Program-made: the position numbers and the translations under genes | Assembly (NCBI RefSeq): GCF_011386835.1 | Contig: NC_088792.1 | Span: 65,273,787 to 65,337,786 of the forward strand | DNA from: Chrysemys picta bellii | Lineage: Eukaryota > Chordata > Testudines > Emydidae | Reading direction: 5' to 3' | Length of the DNA stretch: 64,000 bases | Shown: in pieces, positions 1-10,824 of the stretch | Numbering within the stretch: position 1 is the first letter of the stretch | How the letters are laid out: each line of letters opens with the position of its first letter | Notes under the pieces: model-generated | The model's input: the letters and a program-made list of their open reading frames with translations, nothing else | The model's database searches: none | What the model was told of the DNA's origin: nothing

Positions 1-2274
1 AATTATAGTTGATTGTAACCAGTGCTCCACTCTATATAAACAAGTTACATATTTAGGATTAGACTGAAAACAGTTTAACTGTCTTGTTTTCTGCACCTTA
101 TAACTTTCTGAAACTATAACTTTTATTTTTAAGTTCAGTCATTTTTCCTGAAAAATGTGAGTTACAGATCATTAACAAATAACTTTTATTTGAAATATAT
201 GTGTATCCAGAAAGATAGATACCAGATGTGTACCATTACTGTGATGCTCGACCTGCTGCATACTCATGTATTTTGCATGTAAGAGCAGATTTTCAAGTGC
301 TTTGTACCCACAAATGGGGCCACATCTTCAGAAGAGCTTGGCACCCAGTGTATTTAATTCTTTTGAAAATTTGGCCACTTATTTTGGTGCCTAAAGTGGA
401 ACTCAGCCTTCTGAAAAGCTAGCCCTAAATAAACACACACACACAAACTCCTCAAATATGCTGTAAAAAAAATTAACCTGCAGCTTTCTGTACCCAGCAA
501 GGACCAAATGTAACCTCTGTTTCCATCCTCACGTACGGCAGTTGATGTCATGTAATAAAAACCTTTGAAAAATCCCATGAGGGCAGGGCCAAATGCATAG
601 ATTTCACATTTATTGCTTTTAAACCTTTTATCCTGAAAAATTGAATTTTTTGAGTGTCCAAAGAGTTTCATGTCTGATACTTTTACTGGATGCATAGATC
701 CGTGTTTATGGAAACAATAGTGGTTTAAAAGTCAAATTGCAAAAAGGATTCATTTTTGAATGATCTAGATACATCAGTCTGCATTCTAATAAAATTTTCA
801 ATGCTTGCTGTAGTGTAAATTATAATACTACTGTACCTTACAAGACTGACAATCAGACCTCCCTTTGTAAATGTTCTAGAGTTACAGCTCATTGGTGCAT
901 TAACATGATCTCACCAATGTGTAATACTAGCTGATACAATATGAGAATCCTGAGGCAAATGCACACTGCAGAGACATTGCTCTTCTAAACTTTGAGGACG
1001 GGCAGTAGTTCACAGCTTGCACTTACACATACAAATCTAGCTTGAGATCAGTGTACTATTGAACAGAAAAATGATAGATGCTTAAAAACAAACAATAACC
1101 TCCTCCATCTCCAAAGCATAGACAATAAAAGCAAGCAAAGCTATAACTCTTCACACTTATTTTCCTAAAGAAATTGAAAATATTTGGCTGGAGGCATAAA
1201 TGCTTTGTTGTTGCATATCTGTAATCCACCCCCCACATTCACACCATTTGCTTGGTGAGTCTTATTTGTTAGTGGATAGATGTCGTGTTTGCAGTAGATT
1301 TAGGTAGATGCTTTGTTTCTGGTATTGGATCTGTTCTAATCTCATTTACTGGTACACTTTGATATGAAAGTCATGGATTATCACATTATTTAAAGAGATT
1401 CTTTCAAGACCGGGAGAATTATTTTCAATGGCGTTAACCTAAAACAAGAAATCAATTATGAATAAAAAACCTGCGCAACAATTTGCTTTGCCAGTAACTT
1501 CCTGTCTCCCTTTTGCTATTTTATTACTGTTATTATTCATTCATTTATTTGGCTTCTATCACCATGTTATCAGGGCATCTTTCATGGCTTACATTGAGAC
1601 ATTCCAGGTCCCAGTGACAGAGAGCAGGGTACCTGCTTCTCTGCTGCCGGTGGCCTTAAATCAGAATGTAATCAGCTTGGAAAGCCTGGGCAATGAGATA
1701 CATTTTGCAGCTCTTTCTAAAAGTGGTGAGGTTTGTGTTTGATCACGTTATGCAGGGAATTAATTCCATAAGTTTGGGCCCACTACAGAGAAAGCTCTGC
1801 CACAATCTTCTTACATTCTACTAGGCCAGATGAGCAGACATGGGAGAGTGAACAGAATCAAGCTTCCTCATTAACTTAGTCATACTGGGCCCTATCCACC
1901 TCCTATTAAAGCCAATGGAAGAGTTTCCACTAGGGATATTCCAGATTCCTCAATGTAAAAGTCTCCCTTTAAGAGGCAAAAGCGGTGTGATGCGGCCTTT
2001 CAATTAGGTGGGTTTGGTTATTTCCTTTTTAACACTAGAAGTGCCTCTCTGAAAGTTTGCTAGTTGCTTGGTGAGGGCAGATGAATATGTGAAAGAAGTT
2101 GCTTCTGCTCAAATTATCAATTTTGTTCCTTTTTAAAACTTGAAAAGCAAATAAAAAAATAAGTTAGAAACATTTTGTCAAGACATAATCCGTAATAATA
2201 TCATTTTCCCCTTGGAGGTGTGACACCGGATTTCCCAAAATGAGCTGCAATCCATTCTGTTTCCTTACACCTAA
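1..2274. other. No recognisable gene; AT-rich unique sequence
   Basis: I recognise no exon or repeat family here with confidence. There is a short (AC)n run near 433-446. A 94-codon open frame at 1458-1742 (+) has one hydrophobic stretch but no recognisable domain or repeat-derived protein. The stretch around 1640-1830 reads like an old interspersed repeat (phrase GAGAAAGCTCTGCC), but I cannot name a family. Confidence 0.5.
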
Positions 2275-2339
2275 AGCAAATACTCACCAGCAATCAAACA
2301 TCACTGAACAAAAGCACTGACCCAGGAACCTATTCTTGT

Positions 2340-2761
2340 AACAAACCCCGATGCCAACTCTGTCCACATATCTATTCAAGTGACATCATCATAGGACCTA
2401 ATCACATCAGCCATACCATCAGGGGCTCGTTCACCTGCACATCTACCAATGTGATATATGCCATCATGTGCCAGCAATGCCCCTCTGCATGTACATTGGC
2501 CAAACTGGACAGTCTCTACGCAAAAGAATTAATGGACACAAATCTGACATCAGGAATCATAATACTCAAAAACCAGTGGGAGAACACTTTAACCTGTCTG
2601 GCCATTCAATGACGGACCTGCGGGTGGCTATCTTACAACAGAAAAACTTCAAAAACAGATTCCAACGAGAGACTGCTGAGCTGGAATTGATATGCAAACT
2701 AGACACAATCAACTCCGGATTGAATAAGGACTGGGAATGGCTGAGCCATTACAAACATTGA
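2340..2761 (+). pseudogene. PLE GIY-YIG endonuclease remnant, frameshifted
   Basis: In PLEs this C-terminal domain is the endonuclease that nicks target DNA for reverse transcription. The upstream part reads GTYSCNKPRCQLCPHIY and then VIYAIMCQQCPS, giving the Cys-rich linker and the first half of the GIY motif. The frame is lost by about one base near 2488. The rest continues from 2468-2761 as MYIGQTGQSLRKRINGHKSD, with a YIG motif and the conserved Arg of the GQSLRxRxNGH block, then VGEHFNLSGH and SGLNKDWEWLSHY. The stop is just before the non-coding tail. With the frameshift and no RT domain this is a dead copy. Confidence 0.85.
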
Positions 2762-2898
2762 ATCTATCTCCCCATGTAAGTATTCTCACACTTACTTAAT
2801 TGGCCTCTCAGAGTTGGTAAGACAACTCCCACCTTTGTGTTCATGCTCTCTGTATGTGTGTATATATATCTCCTCAATATATGTTTCATTCTATGCAT

Positions 2899-2936
2899 CC
2901 GAAGAAGTGGGCTGTAGCCCACGAAAGCTTATGCTC
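2899..2936 (+). ncRNA. Hammerhead-ribozyme-like core in PLE tail (tentative)
   Basis: The order is CCGAAGA (2899-2905), an extra A, a 7-bp stem GTGGGCT/AGCCCAC (2907-2922), GAAA (2923-2926), then GC-TTAT-GC and TC. This resembles CUGANGA, stem II, GAAA, short stem III and a UH cleavage site. PLEs are known to carry hammerhead ribozymes. Departures are U4 to C, one extra A before stem II, and no obvious stem I, so activity in this copy is doubtful. Confidence 0.3.
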
Positions 2937-3019
2937 TAATAAATTTGTTAGTCTCTAAGGTGCCACAAGTACTCCTGTTCTTTTTGCGGATACAGACTAA
3001 CACGGCTGCTACTCTGAAA

Positions 3020-4443
3020 CTTACCAGATTTGTTTGCCTTCCATCCATCAATACACACTAGAGGTGTTTGCAAAATTTTGAATAAAAATGTGTGTTGGGG
3101 AGGAAATACTCAATTTTTTTGTCCATTTTCCTTCCATTTCTAATCCATTCTAGTAAACACACTGGTTTGTTATTACAGGGTGGTTCATGAGTTTTGTTCA
3201 TTATTTCTCATAAGGGAGAAAAACACATTCAAAGAATTAAAAGGATTTTGCAAACAGAATGGTAAGTCATTTACATCCATGACAGTACCTCTTGAACCTT
3301 ACAAAACTGGCTGCTTTGTAGTGCTATGTTGAGGAGGATTTCTGGCAGGCAGGAGTGAGGCAGACCTTGCTTTGATCAAGTCCTGACCAAGCCAGCCTCT
3401 CCCCTACTGAAGATCAACCCTTGCATCTGATGTGTACACCTCACATGATTTGACTTGCTGCAACCATTTCCTGACCTGCCTGGTGGCTTGGGAACCCACT
3501 GGGAGAGATGGGTCAGTCAGAAGAACAGGGAGGGAACTAACAATGAACTGGAGTAGGGAGGAGCACAGGCCAAACCCCAGCAAGGAACAGGGAGTGGGGA
3601 AGGGATGGAATCAGGTCAGTGTACTTTCTAGAATGGGTTGCAGAGGAGTTAGGAAGCTATGACAGGGTTGTACCTCTTGTGGCCACGGAGAGGAAGGATC
3701 TGGGGGTTAAGCTCAAATTGTGGGGAGCTAGAGAGCTCCCTTTGCAGAGTTGCAATTTACTGCTGTTAAGTATGTGTTCTAAGGGCTACAGCCACCTTTG
3801 GGGAGCTTGGTCATCATGTATAACGTCTACAAGCAACCTGAACTCTATTGCCAGTACCACCTTTTATCCATTAACTATTATTTGTCAAAGTTAACAAAGC
3901 AGGAAAAGGACACTCTATGCTGTGTTTGGGTCACCCTGGCTCACTTTATTTTACCCTCATCCCAGTAACTACATGGAAAGCTCAGGGAAACTAGAAAAAA
4001 GAGTTCTCACAGTGATCAGGAATGAGGGTAATGGTCATGGCTATGGCTAATCTCTGCTCTTCCAGAGGGAAGGGTAGTTAATTTAATAGCACGCATCTGG
4101 AAGAAACCTAAGGAACACAGATAGCAATTATCACTGCAACCTAAAAAGCAATCTAAATCATAGGTAGAAATAATCACTTTCATGCAAATTCATTAATGAT
4201 TAACTTAGCACCAGCATGTGATGTAACCAATATGAAATCATCTCTTTTAATTACCGACCGAGTTGTGGCTGTAATGGACAGACAAAACAGAAAGACATAC
4301 ATGCACCCTCTGGAAGGGATGCCTATGGCAAATTGGTGGGGAAGTCTGTTCTACCAATATGTGTGTCCAGCAACAGGAGGATGTCAGTGCCTGGGACTGT
4401 CAAACCACATCTTTCACAAGCCATAACATTCTGTTAATAAATG
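3020..4443. other. No recognisable gene or repeat
   Basis: Open frames at 3432-3894 and 4196-4426 (+) have no recognisable domain or codon signal. I see nothing else I can support. Confidence 0.5.
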
Positions 4444-4633
4444 TAGAATCATAGAAGTGTAGAACTGGAAGGGACCTTGAAAGATCATTGAGTTGAATCA
4501 AGTCCAGCCCCCTGACGTCACAGCAAGACCAAGATTTTTGCCCCAGATCCCTAAATGGCCCCCTCAAGGATTGAACTCACAGCCCTAGGTTTAGCAGGCC
4601 AATGCTCAAACCACTGAGCTATCCCTCCCCCCT
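4444..4633 (-). mobile_element. tRNA-derived SINE with CR1-like 3' tail
   Basis: Read on the minus strand, it begins with a tRNA-like pol III promoter. An A-box-like TAGCTCAGTGG lies at 4611-4621 and a B-box-like GTTCAATCC at 4568-4576, with a CTGCTAA anticodon-loop-like segment between them. The distal part, read on the plus strand as AGAATCATAGAAG through GGAAGGGACC, resembles the end of CR1 LINEs. This fits the sauropsid SINE design in which a tRNA-derived head is mobilised by CR1 enzymes through a shared tail. The tRNA part is followed by unrelated sequence and is not a functional tRNA gene. The tRNA isotype of origin is uncertain. Confidence 0.75.
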
Positions 4634-4639
4634 GCTGTA

Positions 4640-5224
4640 AGGGAAGAAGAGAAGTCAGATAAACAATGGTACTTGTTAGAAGCAATTGATTGATATACTT
4701 TCATCTTTGCTTTCAGGTGTTTGAATGCACTCTGTGGATTGCTACAGAAGTATCACACAGCAAAAAGTTACACACAGAGAAAAAGAAAAGAGCAAAGCTT
4801 CCTCTGCCCTTCTTAAATGCCATTCTCAACCTCCTCTCAGCTCCTCTCTCCCCATTGTATAATGGCTTCAGCAGCTACTGTCCAAGCAATCAGGCTCTTG
4901 CCTGAAATGGGGACAAATGTGAGGGGCTCCTTCTCCAGCTGCCTATTCAGCACTGTGCTATTCCTGCAGCTTCCATCTCCCAGCTCTCAGAGATCTCCCC
5001 TCTCTGTTAGAGCTGCTGCGTTAGAGCTACACATATCAATATGGCTCTTTGGCTCAAGAATGTAGTGATACATTCAGATTTGTGTGTAGTGTACATTGGC
5101 TCTCTGTGATGTCATAACCCACCGGCAGATTGCAACTCATTTTGGGGAACTCCTGTAGTTCATATTCACTGATTTTTGCCTCCATACATGAGGTAACCTG
5201 CAGACTAGGACTGTTATTTAAGTC
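4640..5224. other. No recognisable gene
   Basis: Overlapping open frames at 4690-5065 (+) show no domain. Nothing else is recognisable. Confidence 0.45.
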
Positions 5225-5350
5225 TGGTCAACTGTAAACTCTTCGGGGGCAGAGGCCATGGCTTCTTGTGTTTGTACAGCACCTAACACAGTGAAGCCTT
5301 TATCCTGATTGGGGCTTTTGGGCTCTATCACAATACAAATAAACAATCAT
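5225..5350 (+). repeat. L2/MIR-like 3' end fragment
   Basis: It shows the characteristic series GTAAACTCTTCGGGGGCAGA, TTTGTACAGCACCTAACACA, GATTGGGG and AATACAAATAAACAAT, which matches the pattern of L2/MIR-type 3' tails. It is an old, diverged fragment. Confidence 0.65.
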
Positions 5351-6749
5351 TCATTAATACTACATCCTTTCTGTTTAGAGTTGCTAAAAAGTGGGCCTGC
5401 CCTCAAATACATGTATGTGTATTGTGCCTTCTCTGCTCTCATGCTTTGAAATCTTGGGCTTGCTCACCCACAGCTCCATGGAAGTCAGTGGAACTTTTGG
5501 GCACTCAAAGTCTCTGAAAACCAGGTCCTCCTTAGGTCTTCTTCTTCGGATATGGTTGTGGTGTTTGATCTTATGAACTTGCTTTCCTTTGAGGCAGTAA
5601 ATGTGATTGTTAGACCTTTGCTCAAGAAACCCTCCTTTTATGGTGACAATCTCACCAGAGTGAGGAGTAACTGGGTCAAAGAGCATACGTGCTAATACCC
5701 TCTGACCCCAGGCCTTGCCCCAGAATGCTCCCTCTGCTGCTCTGGCAGCAAAGAATGTGCATAGTGTGAACTCGATGCTTTTGTGGGGAGCCCAGCAGTA
5801 GGACAGAATACTTCTTCTTCTTCCTCTTTATTCTGCTCGCACACAATTGAAAGGGCTGGTTGGAATCTGGCCAGCCATAAATTAAAACTGTATACAACTG
5901 AATAAAACTTGCAGAACTCTACTGCCTGAAGTAGTGGGAAGTGCAGAGTTACACACCACTTAGTAAATATGTGAACTGTCAAAGTCCATGAAATGAAAGA
6001 TTATGAGTGAACGCTGGCTAGGCTGACGGGACTGAAATTTTTAATGTGTTCCTACTAAGACATGAAAACTGGATTGCTTCTGGACCCTGTCCTTGCTATT
6101 GGCTCTGTCAAACAAAACAAATAAAATGTTGCAGCCATAAATCTTGACAAACCCACATGATACTCTGCTCATAGACCTAACCCAATAAAAGTAAGAAAAA
6201 TATCACCACTAAAGCTCACCCTGAAGTGATAGGTTTTGTGCTAATACAAATGGAAATATCAGAAACGTTGGGCCTGAAGACAGCAAGAGATAAATAAATA
6301 TAAAAGGCACGGTATGTCAAAAGGCAATGTTTACTATGCTAGGCTTCCTTTATCAATGCAGCACTAACATATTTTTACCTTCTTTGTTCCCAGTGAAAGA
6401 GCCTTTTGCATGTTGTTTAATGTTTTAATGGCATATACAGTGTGTCCTTTTCTGGTTTATTTTTTAGAGTGTCCCACTGCAGATCATTGCATTTTAGTTC
6501 CAAAGCCCTGAGAAGATTTTCTGCAAAGACATGCTTCAACTTCTTTTTCTTACTGAAGCTGTATCAATCACAAGAGTAATATTTTGAAATGCTTACAAAA
6601 GATAAGCAAAATATTCATTGAGGGGAAAAGAAAAAAAATATTTCCCTATTATGATTCTCAGGTGCTTCCATTTGTAATTTAATACTGTTCCTACTTATTT
6701 ATAATTGTTTATATACTTATCTTGTGTTGGACCCCACACAACATCAACC
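5351..6749. other. No recognisable gene
   Basis: Minus-strand frames at 5384-5686 and 5692-5982 have no recognisable domain. There is a pyrimidine-rich CTTCTTCTTCTTCC run near 5812-5826. I cannot assign any other feature. Confidence 0.45.
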
Positions 6750-6996
6750 CAGGTTGGATTTACCATGAAGGCAATGGAGCCTTCTGAACCAGTTTCGTAC
6801 CGGACATGGAATTTGCACTGCAGCAGAATTTCGGTGGTGTTTTAGAGACAGTCCACTACGTCAGTGTGGGGAGCCACAAACCATGACACAGATTGTTGAG
6901 GACTGCAAAATGACTCAACTTCCTGGAGGTCTTTGTGCCTTAACATTGTTGATAAGAACGCTGTAGCTTGGCTGGACCAGATTGCAGACACCAAAT
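6750..6996 (+). pseudogene. C-terminal end of a non-LTR retrotransposon ORF2 (not CR1)
   Basis: The translation reads QWSLLNQFRTGHGICTAAEF, then RWCFRDSPLRQCGEPQTMTQ, IVEDCK and PGGLCAL. After a frameshift near 6943-6950 it reads NIVDKNAVAWLDQIADTK and stops at about 6996. This matches the C-terminus common in several LINE clades: RTGHG, then CxCGxxQTMxHIVxxCP, then GGLxxLH and AWL. The usual first Cys and the His are replaced by Arg/Gln and Gln. I cannot name the clade from so short a piece. No upstream RT was found. Confidence 0.7.
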
Positions 6997-7403
6997 AAAC
7001 AACTATGGCCACTCGCCCATGTGACCGAACAGCCTCAGAGTTCTTGAGGGTTGAACAAATATTCTTTGATGCTGATTACAGCCAGGGCTGGGTACCACCA
7101 CCTATTATGAAGATCGATTGACACTTCCCATTATAAGACCCTGTTTTCAGTTGCTTATAACCTTGCCAATCTTGAACCATTTGGACTGAAATTTTCCATG
7201 CTGGATGTCTCCTTCAGGCTGGTTTTTGTGATTTGGAGGGTTTGGGGGTTTTTTTGCTGGTGGTGGGGGAGGTTGGAGCAGCAGGGAGTTTCAGCCAAAA
7301 CAGTTCAGCCATTTCTAATGGTGAGGCTAGGAGAAAATATGCTGAACAGGAAAACCCCAAGCTCAATAGCCCAAGCTTGTTTATTTCCAAAGTTAAAATA
7401 TTG
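6997..7403. other. No recognisable gene
   Basis: A G/T-rich stretch at 7229-7270 and short frames only. It abuts the 3' end of CR1-A. Confidence 0.45.
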
Positions 7404-7836
7404 CATAAGAACATAACAGCTGCCTTACTAGGTCAGACCACAGTCCATCTTGCCCAGTATCCTGTCTCTGACAGTGGCCCATACCAGAGCTTCAGGAGGA
7501 GTGTACAGAACAGCACAAGTATGGAATGATCCACCCTGTCTTCCAGTCCCACCTTTTGGTAGTCAGAGATTTAGGTTGCCCTGAGCATGGGGATGCACCC
7601 CTTACCATCCTGGCTAATACCCACTGATTGACCTATTCTCCATTAACTTATACAGTTCTTTTTTTAACCCAGTTATACTTTTGGCCATCGCAACCTCCCA
7701 AGACAATGAGTTCCACAAGTTAGTGGAAAAGTGCTTCCGCTTGTTTGTATTAAATCTGTTGCCTATTAATTTCATCAGGCGTCCCCTGGTTTCTGTATTG
7801 TATGAAAGGGTAAACACTTCTCTACTTTTTCCACAC

Positions 7837-8389
7837 TGTGAAGAGACATGTCCTCATTCTGGTATGAAGGAGGCTCCTCTGGGCCTGCTCCAGGCTAACG
7901 AGACACATCTGCAAGGTTTGCTCAGTCTGGAGGAAGAGGACCTTAAAAGGGGGAAACTTGCCACAGGAAGGGGTGGTGAACAGGAAAAAGGTTACTCTGC
8001 CCAGGGACTGCTGGGAACAGGGTGAGTCCAGCCATGGAGGAGGCAGCTGTAAGACACACTGCTCCTGAAGCCGCCCTGACTGATGGAGAAACATGCCCCA
8101 AGAAGGGGGATTGAAGGTAAAGCCTTAAAAGGAGGCGTAGACTCTGTTAGATCAAGCCCTTCGAGCTGACTCTCTAGGGGCTGCCTGAGAGACTGCTCCA
8201 CGTTCCAGCTGAATCTTCTGCCTCTTGCAAAGGGGAAGGAGAAACAAAAGCCAAACCCTGGCCCGTGAGCGATAGCCTGCAGAGAGACCCCACCTCCAAA
8301 GACTGCCAACAGGGGGAGAAAATGGGTAAATGAAGGACAATGTGACCATGGGGCGGGGAGGTCCAGGGAACCTGTCACCCCCCATCACA
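7837..8389. mobile_element. Probable solo LTR or LTR-like insertion in CR1-A
   Basis: The 553-bp block interrupts CR1-A between CCACAC and the CR1 phrase GTGATTTTATTGACATCTAT. It starts TGTGA and ends CCATCACA, giving TG...CA ends and a short terminal inverted repeat like the LTR at 10226-10824. I see no clean target duplication (CACAC on the left, AGCAT on the right), so the exact ends and type are less certain. No coding capacity. Confidence 0.5.
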
Positions 8390-8488
8390 AGCATCATTCG
8401 TGATTTTATTGACATCTATCATCCTCCCTTAATTGTCTCTTTTCTAAGATGAATAGCCCTAATCTTCTTAGTATGAAGCTATTCCATA

Positions 8489-8824
8489 CTTTTTGCAGTG
8501 GTGTCTGCCTCCTCTTGTGCCTTGGTCCTCTGGCCCAGCCAGTTCCAAGTCTCTCCCCTTCTAGGATAGTCCATGAACAAAACACAGGGACTTAACACAC
8601 ACAAACGGAGTCAGTGTGCGAGAGGGGGAAATGCCTCCCTCTCCAGGTCTATCAGAAGCAGATCCTCCCTTCTCTCAGGGAGGGACCTTTAGGCGGTTGT
8701 TGATGGGCGAGATCCTGCCTTCCCTCAGCTTTTTCCTCTGGAGCTGCAAGTTAAAGGTCCTTTCTCTTCCCTAACCTGCCCCCATGTGAATTCTACTCCC
8801 TTTTAACTCCTCCGCCAGCTTGTG
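8489..8824. mobile_element. LTR fragment, second copy of the 10226-10824 family
   Basis: The sequence from GCAGTGGTGTCTGCCTCC through CCGCCAGCTTGTG is nearly identical to 10516-10729, but it retains about 120 bp (roughly 8674-8790) that the other copy lacks. Both LTR ends are missing here. The fragment sits in CR1-A between CCATAC and AATCATC, with only about 5 bp of CR1 apparently lost. Confidence 0.75.
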
Positions 8825-10225
8825 AATCATCTTTTTTGCTCTTCTCTGAACTTTTTCCACTATATCCTTTTTGAGATGGGACAACCAGAACTGGACATAG
8901 TATTCAGTGTGTGAGCACACAAAGGATTCATATAGTGGCATTATATTTTCTGTCCTATTTTCTATCCCGTTTATAATAGTTCCTAACATAGCCTTTTGGA
9001 CTGCTGCTGTGCATTAAGTTGAAGTTTTCAGAGAACTACCCACAATAACACCAAGATCTCCCTTGAGTGGTAACAGCTAATTTAGAACCCATCATTGTAT
9101 GTGTATAGTTGGGATTATTTTTTCCAATGTGCATCACTTTACATTTATCAACATTGAAATTCATCTGTTATTTTGTTGCCCAGTCACCCAGTATTGTGAG
9201 ATCCCTTTGTAACTCCTCACAGTATGCTTTGAACATATCTATCCTGAATAATTTTGTACTATCTGCAAATTTTGCCACTTCACTGTTCAGCCCCTTTCCA
9301 AGATCATTAATGAATATGTTGAACAACACAGGTCCCACTACAGATCTTTGGGGGACACCACTGTTAACCTCTCTCCATTGTGAAAACTGACCATTTATTC
9401 CTACCCTTTGTCTTCTATCCTTCAACCAGTTACTAATCCATTAGAGGACCTTCCCTTTTATCCCATGGCTACTTAGTTTCCTTAAGAGCCTTTAGTGAGG
9501 GGCCTTTTCAAAGGCTTTCTGAAAATCCAGGTACGCTATATCAACCGAATCACCCTTATCCACATGCTTGTTGACTCCCTCAAAGAATTCTATTAGAGTG
9601 GCGAAGCATGACTTCCATTTCCAAAAGCCATGTTGACTCTTCACCCAACATATTGTGTTTATCTATGTGTCTGATCATTCTGTTCTTTACTATAGTTTCT
9701 ACCAATTTGCCCGATACTGAAGTTAGGCATACCAGCCTGTAATTGGAGAGATCGCCTCTGGAGCAATTTTTAAAAATCAGCGTTATGTAATCTATCTTCC
9801 AGTTATCTGGTACACCGGCTGATTTCAGTTGTAAGTTACATACCACAGTTAGTAGCTCTGCAATTTCATATTTGAGTTCCTTCAGAACTCTTGGGTGAAT
9901 ACCATCTGGTCCTAGTGACTTATTTCTGTTTAGTTAAAACCTCTTCTATTGATACATCAATTTGGAACAGTACTTCAGATTTGTTACCCAAAAAGAATAG
10001 CTCTGATGTGCGTATTTCTCTCCCATCCTCTGGAGTGAAGACCGATGCAAAGATTCATTTAGCTTCTCTGCAATGGTCTTGTCTTCCTGGAGTGCTCCTT
10101 TAACACCTTTGTCATGCAGTGGCCTCACTAATTGTTTTGAAAGTTTCCTGCTTCTGATGTACTTTAAAAAAATTGTTAGTTTATGCATCTTTAGCAAGTT
10201 GCTTCTCAACTTCTTTCTTGGTCTG

Positions 10226-10824
10226 TGTGATGGTTGGTGATCGTGAAGAGCACTGCCTAGTGGTCAGGGGGTAGGCCTGTCAACATGTGGGGCGGGGGTG
10301 TGGCGAGTTGGTAGAGGAGCCCAGGCCCTCACACTCCACTGGACTTTGGCCCAGCATCCTGTGAGGGCTATCAAAGGGTGTGATACCCAAGAGTGCCTTA
10401 AGGCTGCCCTCCCTGGGCCACTTCCTACCACCCCTCTATTGTCCAAAGTTCGCAGTCTAGAGAGTTCACTGCTTGGCAGCTCTTTCTGACCAGGCATGGC
10501 AAGGCAGCTTTCTCCTTCTTGCGGTGGTCGCTGCCTCCTCTTGTGCCTTGGTCCTCTGGCCCAGCCAGTTCCAAGTCTCTCCCCTTCTAGGATAGTCCAT
10601 GAACAAAACACAGGGACTTAACACACACAAACGGAGTCAGTGTGCGAGAGGGGGAAATACCTCCCTCTCCAGGTCTATCAGAAGCAGATCCTCACTTCTA
10701 CTCCCTTTTAACTCCTCCGCCAGCTTGTGCATCTCTCGGACCTGTGGCAGAGAGGGACTGGCTAAGCCCTAAATGGCTCCTTTAACCCTTGTTGCCCAGT
10801 GTGGGGTTTGTATACCCCATCACA
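10226..10824. mobile_element. Solo LTR, 599 bp, with 5-bp target duplication
   Basis: It starts TGTGATGG and ends CCATCACA, a perfect 8-bp inverted terminal repeat with TG...CA ends. It is flanked by GTCTG (10221-10225) and GCCTG (10825-10829), a 5-bp duplication with one mismatch. CR1-A reads across the empty site (CTTTCTTGG...CTGCCTTATTATCC). No internal retroviral region is present, so recombination to a solo LTR is likely. Orientation was not determined. Confidence 0.8.

Larger units (their letters stand above)
2275..3019 (+). mobile_element. Penelope-like element, 5'-truncated 3' end with GIY-YIG region and tail
   Basis: This is the 3' part of a Penelope-like retroelement. It contains a decayed GIY-YIG endonuclease frame, followed by a non-coding tail with a GTGGGCT/AGCCCAC hairpin, CGAAAGCTTATGCTC, TTAGTCTCTAAGGTGCCAC and GACTAACACGGCTGCTACTC. 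Related tails recur at 24935-25160, 37187-37278 and 41460-42117. The reverse transcriptase half is absent. Element ends were placed by similarity to the other copies, and I saw no clear target duplication. In the known family, PLEs encode an RT fused to a GIY-YIG nuclease. Confidence 0.8.

Noticed and set aside
1458..1742. 94-codon frame with a hydrophobic segment
   Set aside because: No homology, no splice or promoter context; hydrophobicity comes from T-rich DNA.
4568..4621. Possible functional tRNA gene on the minus strand
   Set aside because: A and B boxes are present, but the sequence runs into a CR1-like tail and lacks a proper acceptor stem; it is a SINE head.
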